Below, piece after piece: positions 1 through 8,154 of a DNA stretch of 64,000 bases. Below the pieces are notes generated by a model. That model was not told where the DNA came from. It did not search any database and was given only the letters and a program-made list of their open reading frames with translations. The position numbers and the translations under genes are program-made. Origin of the DNA: Myxococcales bacterium (GTDB taxonomy: Bacteria > Myxococcota_A > Polyangia > Haliangiales > Haliangiaceae); assembly GCA_016794525.1 (NCBI GenBank), contig JAEUJY010000167.1:62001-126000 (forward strand), written 5' to 3'. Every line of letters begins with the position of its first letter. Positions within the stretch are counted from its first letter, which is position 1.

Positions 1-969
1 AGCTGGGACGCCTGGAACGCCGGCGACAAGGCGGCGTTCCGCGCCACCTACGCCGACGACGCGATCAGCCACTGGCCCGACAGCCCGATGCCCGAGCGCA
101 AGGGCGGCGACGCGATCACCGAGCAGGCGATGGCCTTCCGCGCCGGCTTCCCCGACGCCAAGGCGTCGGCGCAGCTGGTGCTCGTCAACGGCCGCACCGT
201 GACCGGCGTGTGGCTCACCACCGGCACCAACTCGGCGGCGATGAAGACGCCGATGGGCGAGATGCCGGCGACCAACAAGAAGATGGGCATGCTGCTGTTC
301 CACTCGGTGTCCTACAACGACGCCAACAAGGTCAGCGAGGACTGGTTCCTCATGGACGGCAACACCATGGCCAACCAGCTCGGCATGTCGCCGCAGCCGG
401 GCCGGCCGGTGATGGAGGCCGGCGCCGCGGCGCCGGTGATCGTCGTGTCGGCCGGCTCGGACGTCGAGAAGACCAACCTCGCGGCGAGCCAGAAGGGCAA
501 CGACGACTTCAACAAGCACGACGTCGCCGCGGTCATGGCGGGGATGGCCGACGACGCGATCGAGAGCGACCAGGCGTCGCCCGCCGACACCGTCGGCAAG
601 GCCAAGATCGAGGAGGGCACCAAGATGTTCATGGGCGCCTTCTCCGACGGCAAGATCACGCCGATCTCGCTGTGGGCGGCCGGCGACTACGTCGTCGCGG
701 TGTCGACGTTCACCGGCACCAACGACGGCGACATGGGCCCGATGAAGAAGACCGGCAAGCCGGTGAAGATCACGGTCGCCGAGATCAGCAAGTTCGACGG
801 CGGCAAGGTCAAGCAGCTGTGGCGCTTCTGGGACTCGGCGGCGATGGCCGTGCAGATGGGCCTGATGCCCGACCCCGCCGCCGCCGGCAAGGCGCCCGCC
901 GCGCCCGCCGATCCGGCCGCGCCCGCGCCCGCCGCGCCCGCCGATCCGGCCGCGCCCAAGACCAACTGA
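1..969 (+). CDS. Secreted or lipid-linked double SnoaL/NTF2-like protein (5' end outside window)
   Basis: The frame is open from the first base, so the start lies upstream of the window; 322 residues are visible. Two copies of an NTF2-like (SnoaL/ketosteroid-isomerase-like) fold can be read. One covers roughly the first 120 visible residues, opening with 'WDAWNAGDKAAFRATYADDA'. The second runs from about residue 159 to 287 with the matching 'NDDFNKHDVAAVMAGMADDA' and ends in 'VKQLWRFWDS'. Such folds bind small hydrophobic ligands or act as polyketide cyclases or isomerases, but no catalytic residues can be assigned here. The C-terminus is a Pro/Ala/Asp tail made of two identical 11-residue units. 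The function is unknown; the fold call is fairly firm. Confidence 0.75.
   Translation, partial: SWDAWNAGDKAAFRATYADDAISHWPDSPMPERKGGDAITEQAMAFRAGFPDAKASAQLVLVNGRTVTGVWLTTGTNSAAMKTPMGEMPATNKKMGMLLFHSVSYNDANKVSEDWFLMDGNTMANQLGMSPQPGRPVMEAGAAAPVIVVSAGSDVEKTNLAASQKGNDDFNKHDVAAVMAGMADDAIESDQASPADTVGKAKIEEGTKMFMGAFSDGKITPISLWAAGDYVVAVSTFTGTNDGDMGPMKKTGKPVKITVAEISKFDGGKVKQLWRFWDSAAMAVQMGLMPDPAAAGKAPAAPADPAAPAPAAPADPAAPKTN
892..957 (+). repeat. Perfect 33-bp tandem duplication coding the PA-rich tail
   Basis: Two identical 33-bp units (892-924 and 925-957) lie in frame inside the first gene. Each codes APAAPADPAAP. Because the unit is a multiple of three, copy-number change would lengthen or shorten the tail without a frameshift. 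Confidence 0.9.
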
Positions 970-987
970 GCACGCTGCCGGCGGCCG

Positions 988-1827
988 TCAGCCGAGCAGG
1001 CGCGGCGCCGCAGCGATGATGCGCGCCGCGAGCTGATCGAGCGGAGACGGCGTCGACGCCAGCGGCGGCCGACGGACCAGGTAGAGCGCCGTCGGTGCCA
1101 GCGCCGGGCCGGCGACCCGCGCGAGGCCGCGGGCCCGCGCCAGCACCGCCGGCACCGCGGCCACCAGCGCGGTGGTCGCGCACGCTTGCAGCACCGCGTC
1201 GAGATCGGGCGAGGTCAGCGCGACCGTCCTCGGCCGCTCGGCCGGCCAGCCGTCGGCGCCGCCGGTCCACACCGCGAACCGCGGCTCGCCGCGCCGCCGC
1301 CGCGCGCTGCCCGCGACCACCTGCCGGACCGCGCCGAGCCGCGCGATCGCCAGCCGATCGTCGGCGTGCGCGCGCGTCGTGACCGCCAGGTCGACCTGCC
1401 CGCGCAGCAGCCGCGCCGCGAGTTCGCTCTCGGGGACGGCGTGGTGATCGACCACCGCGTCGCCCGCGCTCGCCAGCGCCAGCGCGACCACCCACGGCGA
1501 CGGCCCGGCGATCCGGACCGGCTCGCGGGCGGCGGCGTCGCCGGCGCGGCCCAGACGGTCGTCGAGCCCGCGCATCGCCTCACGCACCGCCGCCAGCACC
1601 TCGCGGCCCGCGGGCGTCAGGCGCAGCGCGCGGTTGCGCCGGACGAACAGCGCCTGCCCCAGCGCGTCCTCGAGCTGCCGCACCGATCGCGACAGCGCCG
1701 ACGGCGTGACGTGGAGCAGCCGCGCCGCGGTCGGCAGGTGCTCGGTCTCGGCCACCGCCCGGAACGCCGGCAGCCAGTTCCAGAACCGGGTCAGGCGCAG
1801 CGCGCGGTCCACGGCCGACCCTAGCAT
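988..1827 (-). CDS. LysR-family transcriptional regulator
   Basis: 279 residues. The N-terminus carries a LysR winged helix: 'FRAVAETEHLPTAARLLHVT' followed by 'PSALSRSVRQLEDALGQALF'. A short periplasmic-binding-like effector domain follows (about residues 90-279). It is a little shorter than the usual 290-310 residues. I chose the ATG at 1827 because the helix-turn-helix begins about 15 residues later, as in the family; longer frames upstream lack LysR sequence. The divergent neighbour is a c-type heme lipoprotein starting at 1912, and a 15-bp palindrome lies between them. The regulator therefore probably controls itself and that gene. The effector is unknown. Confidence 0.88.
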   Translation of the reverse strand: MLGSAVDRALRLTRFWNWLPAFRAVAETEHLPTAARLLHVTPSALSRSVRQLEDALGQALFVRRNRALRLTPAGREVLAAVREAMRGLDDRLGRAGDAAAREPVRIAGPSPWVVALALASAGDAVVDHHAVPESELAARLLRGQVDLAVTTRAHADDRLAIARLGAVRQVVAGSARRRRGEPRFAVWTGGADGWPAERPRTVALTSPDLDAVLQACATTALVAAVPAVLARARGLARVAGPALAPTALYLVRRPPLASTPSPLDQLAARIIAAAPRLLG

Positions 1828-1840
1828 CGTTGATGTCGCC

Positions 1841-1855
1841 GCAACGATTCGTTGC
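1841..1855. promoter_or_regulatory. Candidate LysR operator (perfect 7+1+7 palindrome)
   Basis: GCAACGA-T-TCGTTGC is a perfect inverted repeat 14 bp upstream of the lysR start, in the divergent gap to the heme lipoprotein. A further GTTGC occurs just downstream (1860-1864). Placement and symmetry fit an autoregulatory LysR site; binding is inferred. Confidence 0.55.
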
Positions 1856-1911
1856 GTTCGTTGCATGTATCCCGACGCCCACCTCGCCGTAGGTGTGGCC
1901 GGAGGAACTCG

Positions 1912-2454
1912 ATGACGCTCACCCGCTACCCGGTCTTGCTCGCTGTCCCTGGCCTGTGCCTGACGCTCGCCTGCACCAGCCCCGACCCCGCCGTCGGCGA
2001 CGCGGCCGACGCCGCGCCGGCCCCCGACGCCGCCACCGCCCCCGATCCGACCCAGTCCCCGCCGAGTGGCGCCGCCGCGCTGGCGACGTGGCTGGCCGCC
2101 GGGCACTACCTCGCGTGGCACTGCGAGCCCGCCGGCCACCCCGCGCGATCGCCGTCGGCGCACGGGCGCAACCGCATCTGCAACAACGCCGCGCTCCACG
2201 CCGCGACCGGCGCTCGCTTCCCGCCTGGCGCCGCGTCGGTCAAGGAGCTGCTCGACGCCGACGACACGATCGTCGGGTACGCGGTCGCGCGCAAGGACGC
2301 CGACGGCACCGACGGCGGCAACTGGTACTGGTTCGAGCGCGTCGGGACGACGACCTACGCCGACGGCCCTGGCACCAGCGGCGGCGCCCGGACGATCTGC
2401 GTCGACTGCCACAGCCACGCCACCCGCGACTTCGTCTTCACCGTGGTGCCGTAG
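1912..2454 (+). CDS. Cytochrome P460-like c-type heme lipoprotein
   Basis: 180 residues. The start ATG at 1912 has a good ribosome site (GGAGGA about 8 nt ahead). A lipoprotein signal peptide ends in 'LTLACTSPDP', then a low-complexity Asp/Ala/Pro linker leads to the domain. The C-terminus has 'CVDCH' (Cys163, Cys166, His167), a heme c attachment motif, followed by a short 'RDFVFT' ending as in cytochrome P460 proteins. The protein is probably anchored to a membrane in the periplasm or on the cell surface and handles electrons or small oxidants, but the substrate is unknown. It is transcribed away from the LysR gene and may be its target. Confidence 0.75.
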   Translation: MTLTRYPVLLAVPGLCLTLACTSPDPAVGDAADAAPAPDAATAPDPTQSPPSGAAALATWLAAGHYLAWHCEPAGHPARSPSAHGRNRICNNAALHAATGARFPPGAASVKELLDADDTIVGYAVARKDADGTDGGNWYWFERVGTTTYADGPGTSGGARTICVDCHSHATRDFVFTVVP

Positions 2455-2490
2455 CGATCGGCGAGGGTGCGGCGACGCTCGTGCTGGACG

Positions 2491-3177
2491 TCAGCGCAGC
2501 GCCACCGCGGCGCCGATCGCGGCGAGGATCGCGCCCAGCTCGGGATCGGCCTCGGGGTCGACGCCCTCGGTGACCGCGTAGAACTCGCGCAAGAAGCCGG
2601 CGACCACGCTGCCGGCGAGCATCGCCGGTGGCGCGCCGTCGACGAACGCGATCAGCCGCAGGTGGCGGTCGCGGGCCAGGCCCGGGCCCAGCGATGGCTG
2701 CACGTAGCGGGCGTCGACCAGCCGCGCGCCCCACCGGCGGAAGCGCGCCAGCCGCGTCGCGGCCTCGGGATCGCCGCTGCTGTCAGGATCGGCCACCTCG
2801 CCGAACGTCGCGGCGAGCGCGGTCCCGTGCGCCGCGGCGTGATCGCGCAGCGCGGCCCGCGCGCCGTCGAGCAAGCGCCGGCCCAGCCCGCCGCCGCGCG
2901 CGCCCGGTGCGACGACCAGGTACGTCAGCAGCCCGCAGCGGCTGCGCGGGTACCACTCGCAGGTGACGCCGCCGTCGATGCGCGCGGTCGCCGCGTCGTC
3001 GAGCCCGTCGCCCGCCAGCGTGATGAACCGGCGGTACGCCCCGGGCGCGATCAGGCCCGCCTCCCACACCTCGCGCGGCTCGCGCTGGTGCGCGAACGCC
3101 GGCAGGTAGACCTCGTCGTAGAACCGCGCCAGCAGCGGCAGGTCGACGGCGCTCGCCAGCGTGCGGGAGCCCACCAT
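2491..3177 (-). CDS. GNAT-family N-acetyltransferase
   Basis: 228 residues. The acetyl-CoA-binding motif A is visible as 'YLVVAPGARGGGLGRRLLDG' (about residues 86-105), preceded by a beta strand, as in the Gcn5-related N-acetyltransferases. The protein is longer than a minimal GNAT (about 150 residues), with an extra helical C-terminus of unknown role. The acceptor substrate cannot be read from sequence. A TACACT hexamer lies 10 nt ahead of the ATG, so the transcript may have almost no leader. The gene is divergent from a beta-propeller lipoprotein. Confidence 0.85.
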   Translation of the reverse strand: MVGSRTLASAVDLPLLARFYDEVYLPAFAHQREPREVWEAGLIAPGAYRRFITLAGDGLDDAATARIDGGVTCEWYPRSRCGLLTYLVVAPGARGGGLGRRLLDGARAALRDHAAAHGTALAATFGEVADPDSSGDPEAATRLARFRRWGARLVDARYVQPSLGPGLARDRHLRLIAFVDGAPPAMLAGSVVAGFLREFYAVTEGVDPEADPELGAILAAIGAAVALR

Positions 3178-3187
3178 GGCGAGCGCC

Positions 3188-3193
3188 AGTGTA
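3188..3193 (-). promoter_or_regulatory. Putative -10 box (TACACT) of the GNAT gene
   Basis: TACACT on the minus strand, 10 nt upstream of the ATG at 3177. No Shine-Dalgarno sequence or clear -35 is present. It is one of the near-start TANNNT boxes of this window. Confidence 0.5.
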
Positions 3194-3235
3194 GCGCGGG
3201 GGCGCCGCCCGTCGCGCCGACCGATGACGACGCGT

Positions 3236-3241
3236 TACGAT
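3236..3241 (+). promoter_or_regulatory. Putative -10 box (TACGAT) of the beta-propeller lipoprotein gene
   Basis: TACGAT ends 7 nt before the ATG at 3249 and overlaps the alternative ATG at 3240. This argues that 3249 is the real start. Confidence 0.45.
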
Positions 3242-3248
3242 GCGCGCC

Positions 3249-4163
3249 ATGCGACGGATGCTGCTCGTCGGCGCGCTCGTCACCGGCGCCGGCTGCAACC
3301 AGGTGCTCGGGCTCGAGCCGGTGTCGAGCCGCGACGGCCAGGCCGACGACGCCACGGCCCCGCACGACGGCGGCGACGACGCGCCCGCGCCGCTCGGCCG
3401 CTGGGGCACGCCGGTGCCGATCACCAACCTGGCCACCCTGATCGACGAGGAGGACCCGGCGATGAACCCCGCCGGGAACGAGCTGTACTTCACGTCGCTC
3501 GACACCGAGAACGCGACCGGGCTCGACGTGCTGGTCAGCCGCCGCACCGGATCGGGCGGCGCGTGGGGCCCGCCGGAGCGCGTGGCGACGCTGAGTTCGC
3601 CGTCGAACGACGGGTCGGTGCGGCTCGGCGCCGACGGCCTGACCCTGTACCTGGCCAGCGATCGCAACGGCACCACCGGCGGCTTCGACGTGTGGCGATC
3701 GTTCCGCTTCTCGACCGGCGACCCGTGGTCGGCACCGACTCGCTTCGACGCGCCGGGCCTGAACACCACCAGCTCCGACCGCAGCGCGTCGCCGTGCCTG
3801 GGCGGCACCCGGTTCGTGTTCCAGAGCGATCGCGCCGGCACCCCCGACCTGTACGAGCTCGCCGACTCCGCGCCTGCGCCGATCCCCGGCGCCAGCGACC
3901 CGGTGATCACCGAAGGCGCGCCGTTCGTCACCGAGGACTGCCTGACCCTGTACTTCGCGTCGAGCCAGACCGGCGGGCTCGACCTGTACGTGATGACCCG
4001 GCCCACCCTCGACGGCGCGTGGTCCAACCCGCAGGCGATCACCGACCTCAACTCCGGCGGCCTCGAGGCCGACCCCTGGGTGTCGCCGGATCAGCGGACG
4101 ATCGTGTTCAGCTACGACCCGACCGGCGCGGGCGCCTACGACCTGTACATGGCGACGCGCTGA
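3249..4163 (+). CDS. PD40/TolB-type beta-propeller lipoprotein
   Basis: 304 residues. A lipoprotein signal ends in 'VTGAGCNQVLGLEPV', a form of lipobox common in Myxococcota lipoproteins. An Asp-rich linker follows, then about four WD40-like (PD40) blades with repeated 'DGLTLYLASDRNG'-type strands, as in TolB and periplasmic propellers. The protein is probably membrane-anchored and binds a partner or ligand through the propeller; no enzyme motif is visible. The ATG at 3249 is preferred over 3240 because a TACGAT -10-like box overlaps the earlier ATG. It is followed after 7 nt by the DUF1801 gene. Confidence 0.82.
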   Translation: MRRMLLVGALVTGAGCNQVLGLEPVSSRDGQADDATAPHDGGDDAPAPLGRWGTPVPITNLATLIDEEDPAMNPAGNELYFTSLDTENATGLDVLVSRRTGSGGAWGPPERVATLSSPSNDGSVRLGADGLTLYLASDRNGTTGGFDVWRSFRFSTGDPWSAPTRFDAPGLNTTSSDRSASPCLGGTRFVFQSDRAGTPDLYELADSAPAPIPGASDPVITEGAPFVTEDCLTLYFASSQTGGLDLYVMTRPTLDGAWSNPQAITDLNSGGLEADPWVSPDQRTIVFSYDPTGAGAYDLYMATR

Positions 4164-4170
4164 TCGCATC

Positions 4171-4707
4171 ATGGTGACCGTGAAGCGCACCTCCGCGAAG
4201 CCGACCACTCGCAGCACGTCGGCCACCCGCGCCAAGCCCAAGGCCAAGCCGGCCACCACCAAGGCCAAGCCGGCCGCGACCAAGGCCCGGTCCAAGGCCA
4301 CCACGCCCAAGGCTGCGCCGGTCGCGCGCAAGAAGCCCGCGCCGCGCGCCGACCTGGGCAAGCCGATCGACGGCTTCTTCAAGCGCCAGTCCGCCGCGCT
4401 GCAGCCGATCGCCCGCGCGCTGCGGGCGCTGATCGAGTCGGCCGCCCCCGAGGCGCGCTCGTCGATCAAGTGGGGCATGCCGTTCTTCATGATCGGCGAC
4501 TCGATGGTGTGCGCGATCGGCGCGCACAAGGCCCACGTCAACCTGATCCTCTCGGGACCGCCCGGCACCTTCTCCGATCCCGACGGGCTGCTCTCCGGCG
4601 ACGGCAAGACCGGCCGCCACCTCAAGCTGACCGCCAGCGACACGCTCCCCACCGCCGCGGTCCGTGGCTGGCTGCGCACCGCCGTCGCCCGCGCCCGCCA
4701 GGGCTGA
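4171..4707 (+). CDS. DUF1801 (YdhG-like) protein with histone-H1-like Lys/Ala tail
   Basis: 178 residues in two parts. Residues 1 to about 60 are a basic, low-complexity Lys/Ala/Pro/Thr tail ('KPKAKPATTKAKPAATKARS'). It resembles eukaryotic H1 tails and AlgP/HC1-type bacterial proteins. Residues from about 62 onward are a DUF1801 domain: 'IKWGMPFFMIGDSMVCAIGA' and 'HVNLILSGPPG' match the conserved strands of this family (FdhC/YdhG-like; biochemical role unsettled). The gene starts 7 nt after the upstream lipoprotein, so co-transcription is likely. The tail could bind DNA or another polyanion; that is inference. Confidence 0.82.
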   Translation: MVTVKRTSAKPTTRSTSATRAKPKAKPATTKAKPAATKARSKATTPKAAPVARKKPAPRADLGKPIDGFFKRQSAALQPIARALRALIESAAPEARSSIKWGMPFFMIGDSMVCAIGAHKAHVNLILSGPPGTFSDPDGLLSGDGKTGRHLKLTASDTLPTAAVRGWLRTAVARARQG

Positions 4708-4742
4708 GCGACGGATCGTAGGCCGCCGGCGCGCGTGCTGCG

Positions 4743-4748
4743 TATGAT
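4743..4748 (+). promoter_or_regulatory. Putative -10 box (TATGAT)
   Basis: TATGAT ends 6 nt before the ATG at 4755. Transcription starting about 7 nt downstream would begin at the start codon itself. No Shine-Dalgarno sequence is present. Confidence 0.55.
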
Positions 4749-4754
4749 CACCGC

Positions 4755-5216
4755 ATGCGCGCGCTCCTGGTGATCGCCATCCTGTTCGGCGCGGTCGCCC
4801 CGGCCGCGGCCCGCCCGCGCACCGAGGCCGAGGTCGCCGCCGCCAACGAGGCCGCGTTCGCGCGGGCGTTGCGCGGCAAGGGCCTGACCGTCGTCGCGGT
4901 GACCGAGCGCGCCCGCGAGCCCGACGGCGGCGCCGCCGATCTCGATCCGGCCGACCCGGCCCACGTCGACGCGGTGGTGCCGGCCGGCATGACCGCGGTG
5001 GTGGTCGAAGATCGCCGCGGCACGCTGCACGTCGTGGTCCGCCAGCCGCGCATCACCGCCACGGTCCGCGGCCCGGTCTGCCACGCCGGTCCACAGCGCC
5101 CGACCACCGCGACCGAGCGCGTCCACCTGACGATCCCCACCGATCTCCCGCTCGGCGCGCCGGTCGTGATCCGCTACCCGGCGCGCCGCTTCGTCGGCGC
5201 CAACACCTGCCGCTGA
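4755..5216 (+). CDS. Small exported protein of unknown function
   Basis: 153 residues. An N-terminal signal peptide ('LLVIAILFGAVAPAAARPRT', cleavage likely after AAA) is followed by a charged helix and a compact domain with two cysteines near the C-terminus. I do not recognise a family. The gene reads as a single unit with its own -10-like box and ends 10 nt before a convergent gene. It is probably periplasmic or secreted. Confidence 0.7.
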   Translation: MRALLVIAILFGAVAPAAARPRTEAEVAAANEAAFARALRGKGLTVVAVTERAREPDGGAADLDPADPAHVDAVVPAGMTAVVVEDRRGTLHVVVRQPRITATVRGPVCHAGPQRPTTATERVHLTIPTDLPLGAPVVIRYPARRFVGANTCR

Positions 5217-5226
5217 TTCATCCCCC

Positions 5227-6093
5227 TCAGAACGCGCGGGCGTAGTCGGCGACGACACGCGTGCAGGTGCCGCGCGGCTCGTCGGGGAGCCACTCGCCCA
5301 GGTAGCAACGATCGAGGCGCAGGTCGACCCGCAGCGACACCGTGGCGCCCGGCACCTCGAGGTGTGCCGCCGCGCCGACGGCGTACCGATGCTCGTACGG
5401 CTCGTAGCGCCGCTTGCCGCGGTGGATGAAGCCGTGCGCGGTGACGGCGAGCGCCGGCACCACCCGCGCGCCGACGCCGGCGGCGAACCAGCCGTGGTTG
5501 GGCGTGTCGCCGTCGCTGCCGCGGTTGCCGAGCACGCCGACGATCGCGGCCTCGGCCTGGGCGATGTAGCGCCGGTGGTCGAGGCGCAGGCCGACGCCGA
5601 GGAGCCCGGCCGACTCGTCGGGGACCGTCGTCGGTAGCGCGCCGAACCGCGTGAGCTGCGACGGGCGCTTCTGGTGCTCCCAGACGCCGTCGCAGTCGCA
5701 GGCGACGCCGCCCGTGATGCCTGGCATCGCCGCGACGTGCAGCCCGAGCCGGATCGGCGTCGCGCCCAGACGCCCCCAGTAGCCGGCGGTGAGCACCGGG
5801 TTGGTCGGCTGCACGCTCGCCGAGGTGTACGTGTTGATCACGGTGTAGCGATCGACCCAGCCGACAGCGCCGAGCTGGACGCCGTAGAACCAACCGCCGC
5901 GCTGGCCGACCGCCTCGATGGTCAGCGCGCTGCTGCGCACCGCGCCGTCGATGCCAGTCGCGGCGCTGCCGTCGAGCTGCACCCGCACCGTCCGCGGTCC
6001 CGGCGGCGGCGCCTGCTCGGGCAAGCTCACTGGCAACGGCTGGGCGGCCGCGGTCCCGGCCATCGCCAGCCCCACGAGCGCCACCCGCCTCAC
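5227..6093 (-). CDS. Exported outer-membrane-like protein
   Basis: 288 residues. I chose a GTG start at 6093 because it overlaps the stop of the upstream gene in a GTGA, a standard sign of translational coupling. It also yields a normal signal peptide ('VRRVALVGLAMAGTAAAQ'). The mature part has alternating short strands rich in Gly, Tyr and aromatic residues and contains 'CDCDGVWEHQKRPS'. It ends 'VVADYARAF', with an aromatic last residue as in many outer-membrane barrels. This suggests a small beta-barrel or surface protein. No specific family was recognised. Confidence 0.65.
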   Translation of the reverse strand: MRRVALVGLAMAGTAAAQPLPVSLPEQAPPPGPRTVRVQLDGSAATGIDGAVRSSALTIEAVGQRGGWFYGVQLGAVGWVDRYTVINTYTSASVQPTNPVLTAGYWGRLGATPIRLGLHVAAMPGITGGVACDCDGVWEHQKRPSQLTRFGALPTTVPDESAGLLGVGLRLDHRRYIAQAEAAIVGVLGNRGSDGDTPNHGWFAAGVGARVVPALAVTAHGFIHRGKRRYEPYEHRYAVGAAAHLEVPGATVSLRVDLRLDRCYLGEWLPDEPRGTCTRVVADYARAF

Positions 6094-6488
6094 GGCGCGA
6101 CGCTCCAGTCGACGACGATCAGCGTGTCGTGGACGCCGTCGTCGCGGGTGGCCGACACCTCGACCGCGTCGAGGCGGACGTACGCTTGCGGCGCGAACGT
6201 CCCGGTGAGCGCGAACGCGCGGCCCTGCGCGCGATCCGCGGTCAGCACCGCCGACTCCGACGGCGCCCCCACCGACCCCGGTGGTGCATACAGGTTCCAG
6301 TGGGCCAGCGCGAGGTCCACCTCGCAGCTGACCGCCAGCGTGATCGCGGTCGGCGCGCCGTTCCCGGCGAGGACCGCCGGCGTCCGCCCGCGCTCGTGGC
6401 AGACCGCGTCGACCGAGTCCTCGGCGAGACACCCCGCGCCCAGCCCCACGCCGAGCAGCGCGACGACAGCGGACCGACCGGCGCCCAT
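6090..6488 (-). CDS. Small lipoprotein of unknown function
   Basis: 132 residues. The N-terminus 'VVALLGVGLGAGCLAED' is a lipoprotein signal with Cys at the lipobox. The rest is beta-rich with two further cysteines and no known motif. The stop codon overlaps the GTG start of the following outer-membrane-like gene (GTGA), so the two products are probably made together and may act together at the envelope. Confidence 0.65.
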   Translation of the reverse strand: MGAGRSAVVALLGVGLGAGCLAEDSVDAVCHERGRTPAVLAGNGAPTAITLAVSCEVDLALAHWNLYAPPGSVGAPSESAVLTADRAQGRAFALTGTFAPQAYVRLDAVEVSATRDDGVHDTLIVVDWSVAP

Positions 6489-6639
6489 GCCCGACGTTCG
6501 CACGCTGCCGTCCGAGGCGCGCGCGCCGTCGCGGCGTGCCGTGACCGCGGTCACCGGCGGCGGCGATGTCGCGACGACGCCTCGCCATTCCCGCGGCCGG
6601 GCGATAGACCGTCGCCGATCGCCGCGCGTCGGATCGCCC

Positions 6640-7167
6640 ATGAAGTCGCTCGCGCTCGGGTCACTGCTCGTCGTCGCCTGCCACGCCTCCCCGGCCGCGC
6701 CACCGCCCGCGATCGGCCACCACGGCGGCGCGCCGACGGTCGTCGCAGCGACCGGCCCGCTGGTGTTCGGCGCGGGCGACGTCGTGCTGCGCGGCACGAT
6801 CAGCCGCGAGCTTCGCGAGTACAGCGACAACCGCCCGTTCGTGCTGACCGCCGACAACCACGTCGTGCTGTCGCTGCGCCGCTACCAGGGCGAGGACACC
6901 GACGCGCCGCTGCTCCTGGGCGCCTCGCTCACCCTGCCGCCCGGCCCGCTCGACCTGCCCCGCGCCTACGAGCTGCGCGGCGCCGCGCTGCCGCCCGACG
7001 AGACCCTGCTCATCGACCTCCGCTTCGAAGCCGGCGGCACCGCCCGCCCGCTCGAGCTCATCAGCGAGTACCGCAACGACCTCGACCCCGGCGCCACCCA
7101 GCTCGACATCCTCGTCAGCGGGCTCGAGCCCTGCGACGCCCCCAACGCGGGCGGCTTCTGCGGCTGA
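6640..7167 (+). CDS. Small exported lipoprotein-like protein of unknown function
   Basis: 175 residues. The N-terminus 'MKSLALGSLLVVACHASPAA' looks like a lipoprotein signal with Cys14 as the lipid site. The mature part is a beta-rich domain with a C-terminal Cys pair ('EPCDAPNAGGFCG'). I do not recognise a family. It is divergent from the small lipoprotein gene at 6090-6488 and convergent with the accessory block that ends at 7189. Confidence 0.68.
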   Translation: MKSLALGSLLVVACHASPAAPPPAIGHHGGAPTVVAATGPLVFGAGDVVLRGTISRELREYSDNRPFVLTADNHVVLSLRRYQGEDTDAPLLLGASLTLPPGPLDLPRAYELRGAALPPDETLLIDLRFEAGGTARPLELISEYRNDLDPGATQLDILVSGLEPCDAPNAGGFCG

Positions 7168-7188
7168 GGGTTGCCGCGTCGCGCTCGG

Positions 7189-7746
7189 TCACCGCGGCTC
7201 GTCCCAGCCCGGGTAGCGCTCATGCGGGCCGCCCGGCAGCGGCGCTGGCCACCACCACCAGTGATGTCTCGGCAGCCCGCGGGGGAGCTCGTCGTCTGGC
7301 AGCGGCCCGTACGCCTCCCCGAGGCGGCGAAGCTCGTCGTCGAGGAGCTCGACGTCCTCGGCGATCCCGATGCGTCGCGTCTCACTGTCGGGCTCACGCA
7401 GGACAGCGGCGTGGTGATCCAGGAACAGCTGGATCGCCGAGCGTCGCCATGAGGCATCGAACTGCTCGTCATCGCGCGCGTCTTGCGCGTCGACCTTGGC
7501 GTCGATCACGAAGTCCCAGACCTGGTCGATCCGCTCGCGCAGCGCCTCGGTGACGCGCGCCATGAAGCGACGGTGCTCGTCGTCGTCGAGCGCCCCTTCG
7601 ACACCCCGACCTTCGTGGTAGCGAACCAGATGCTCGAAGGCCCTGCGAACCGCCGTCGGCGTGTTCGACGCGAGCGCGCGTTCGACGGCCCGCGCATCCT
7701 CCGCCGCGGCGCGGTCGCGATCGCTCCAGAATGCTGAGGCTGGCAT
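7189..7746 (-). CDS. Unknown cytosolic protein, last gene of the toxin-like block
   Basis: 185 residues, mostly helical and acidic, with no signal peptide. The C-terminus is unusual: a His/Trp cluster 'LPRHHWWWWPAPLPGG' before the end. I do not recognise a family. It starts 3 nt after the stop of the preceding 127-residue gene, so it belongs to the same transcript. By position it could be an immunity or accessory protein of the toxin-like gene at the head of the block, but nothing in the sequence proves this. Confidence 0.68.
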   Translation of the reverse strand: MPASAFWSDRDRAAAEDARAVERALASNTPTAVRRAFEHLVRYHEGRGVEGALDDDEHRRFMARVTEALRERIDQVWDFVIDAKVDAQDARDDEQFDASWRRSAIQLFLDHHAAVLREPDSETRRIGIAEDVELLDDELRRLGEAYGPLPDDELPRGLPRHHWWWWPAPLPGGPHERYPGWDEPR

Positions 7747-7749
7747 GGA

Positions 7750-8133
7750 CTACGTGGCCTTCATGGCGCCGCGATCGCGATCGAGCTGATGGGCCCCATG
7801 GGCCGGCGGAGCTTCGGTCCCCAGGCGGGTCCGCAGGTCACGCGCGAGCGTCTCGAGCCAGGCGCGCGCGCCAGCGTCGCTCGCGTCGTCCAGGCCGGTG
7901 TTCGCGTCGAACTCCACCATGGCGAGCAACGTGCCAGGCGCCAGCGCGCGGTCGAGCGTGCTCTCCAGCGCGATGACCGCGCGCCGCATGTCGTCCAGAT
8001 CGTTGGTGGCGTCATTGGCGATCGCGGCGGCGACGAACCGCAGCAACTCCGCTCGCGACGACTCGCTCACGTGGCGCCGCAGGAACGCCTTGGCGATGTC
8101 AGGTTGGAGTGCGTAGACCGTCGTGGAAGACAT
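7750..8133 (-). CDS. Small helical protein, paralogue of its upstream neighbour
   Basis: 127 residues, no signal peptide. The core aligns with the gene at 8155-8481: both have an 'LAPGTL' motif, then an Asp-rich segment ('DANTGLDDASDAGARAWLET' here), then a 'RDL' helix. The pair therefore arose by duplication. Neighbouring duplicated small proteins are typical of immunity arrays behind polymorphic toxins. That role is inferred from context only. The downstream gene starts after 3 nt. Confidence 0.7.
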   Translation of the reverse strand: MSSTTVYALQPDIAKAFLRRHVSESSRAELLRFVAAAIANDATNDLDDMRRAVIALESTLDRALAPGTLLAMVEFDANTGLDDASDAGARAWLETLARDLRTRLGTEAPPAHGAHQLDRDRGAMKAT

Positions 8134-8154
8134 GGCTCACGGCCGCCTGCGAGC

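Noticed and set aside
3240-3248. ATG 3240 as start of the beta-propeller lipoprotein
   Set aside because: A TACGAT box overlaps this ATG. ATG 3249 gives the same signal peptide and the 7-nt spacing seen elsewhere.
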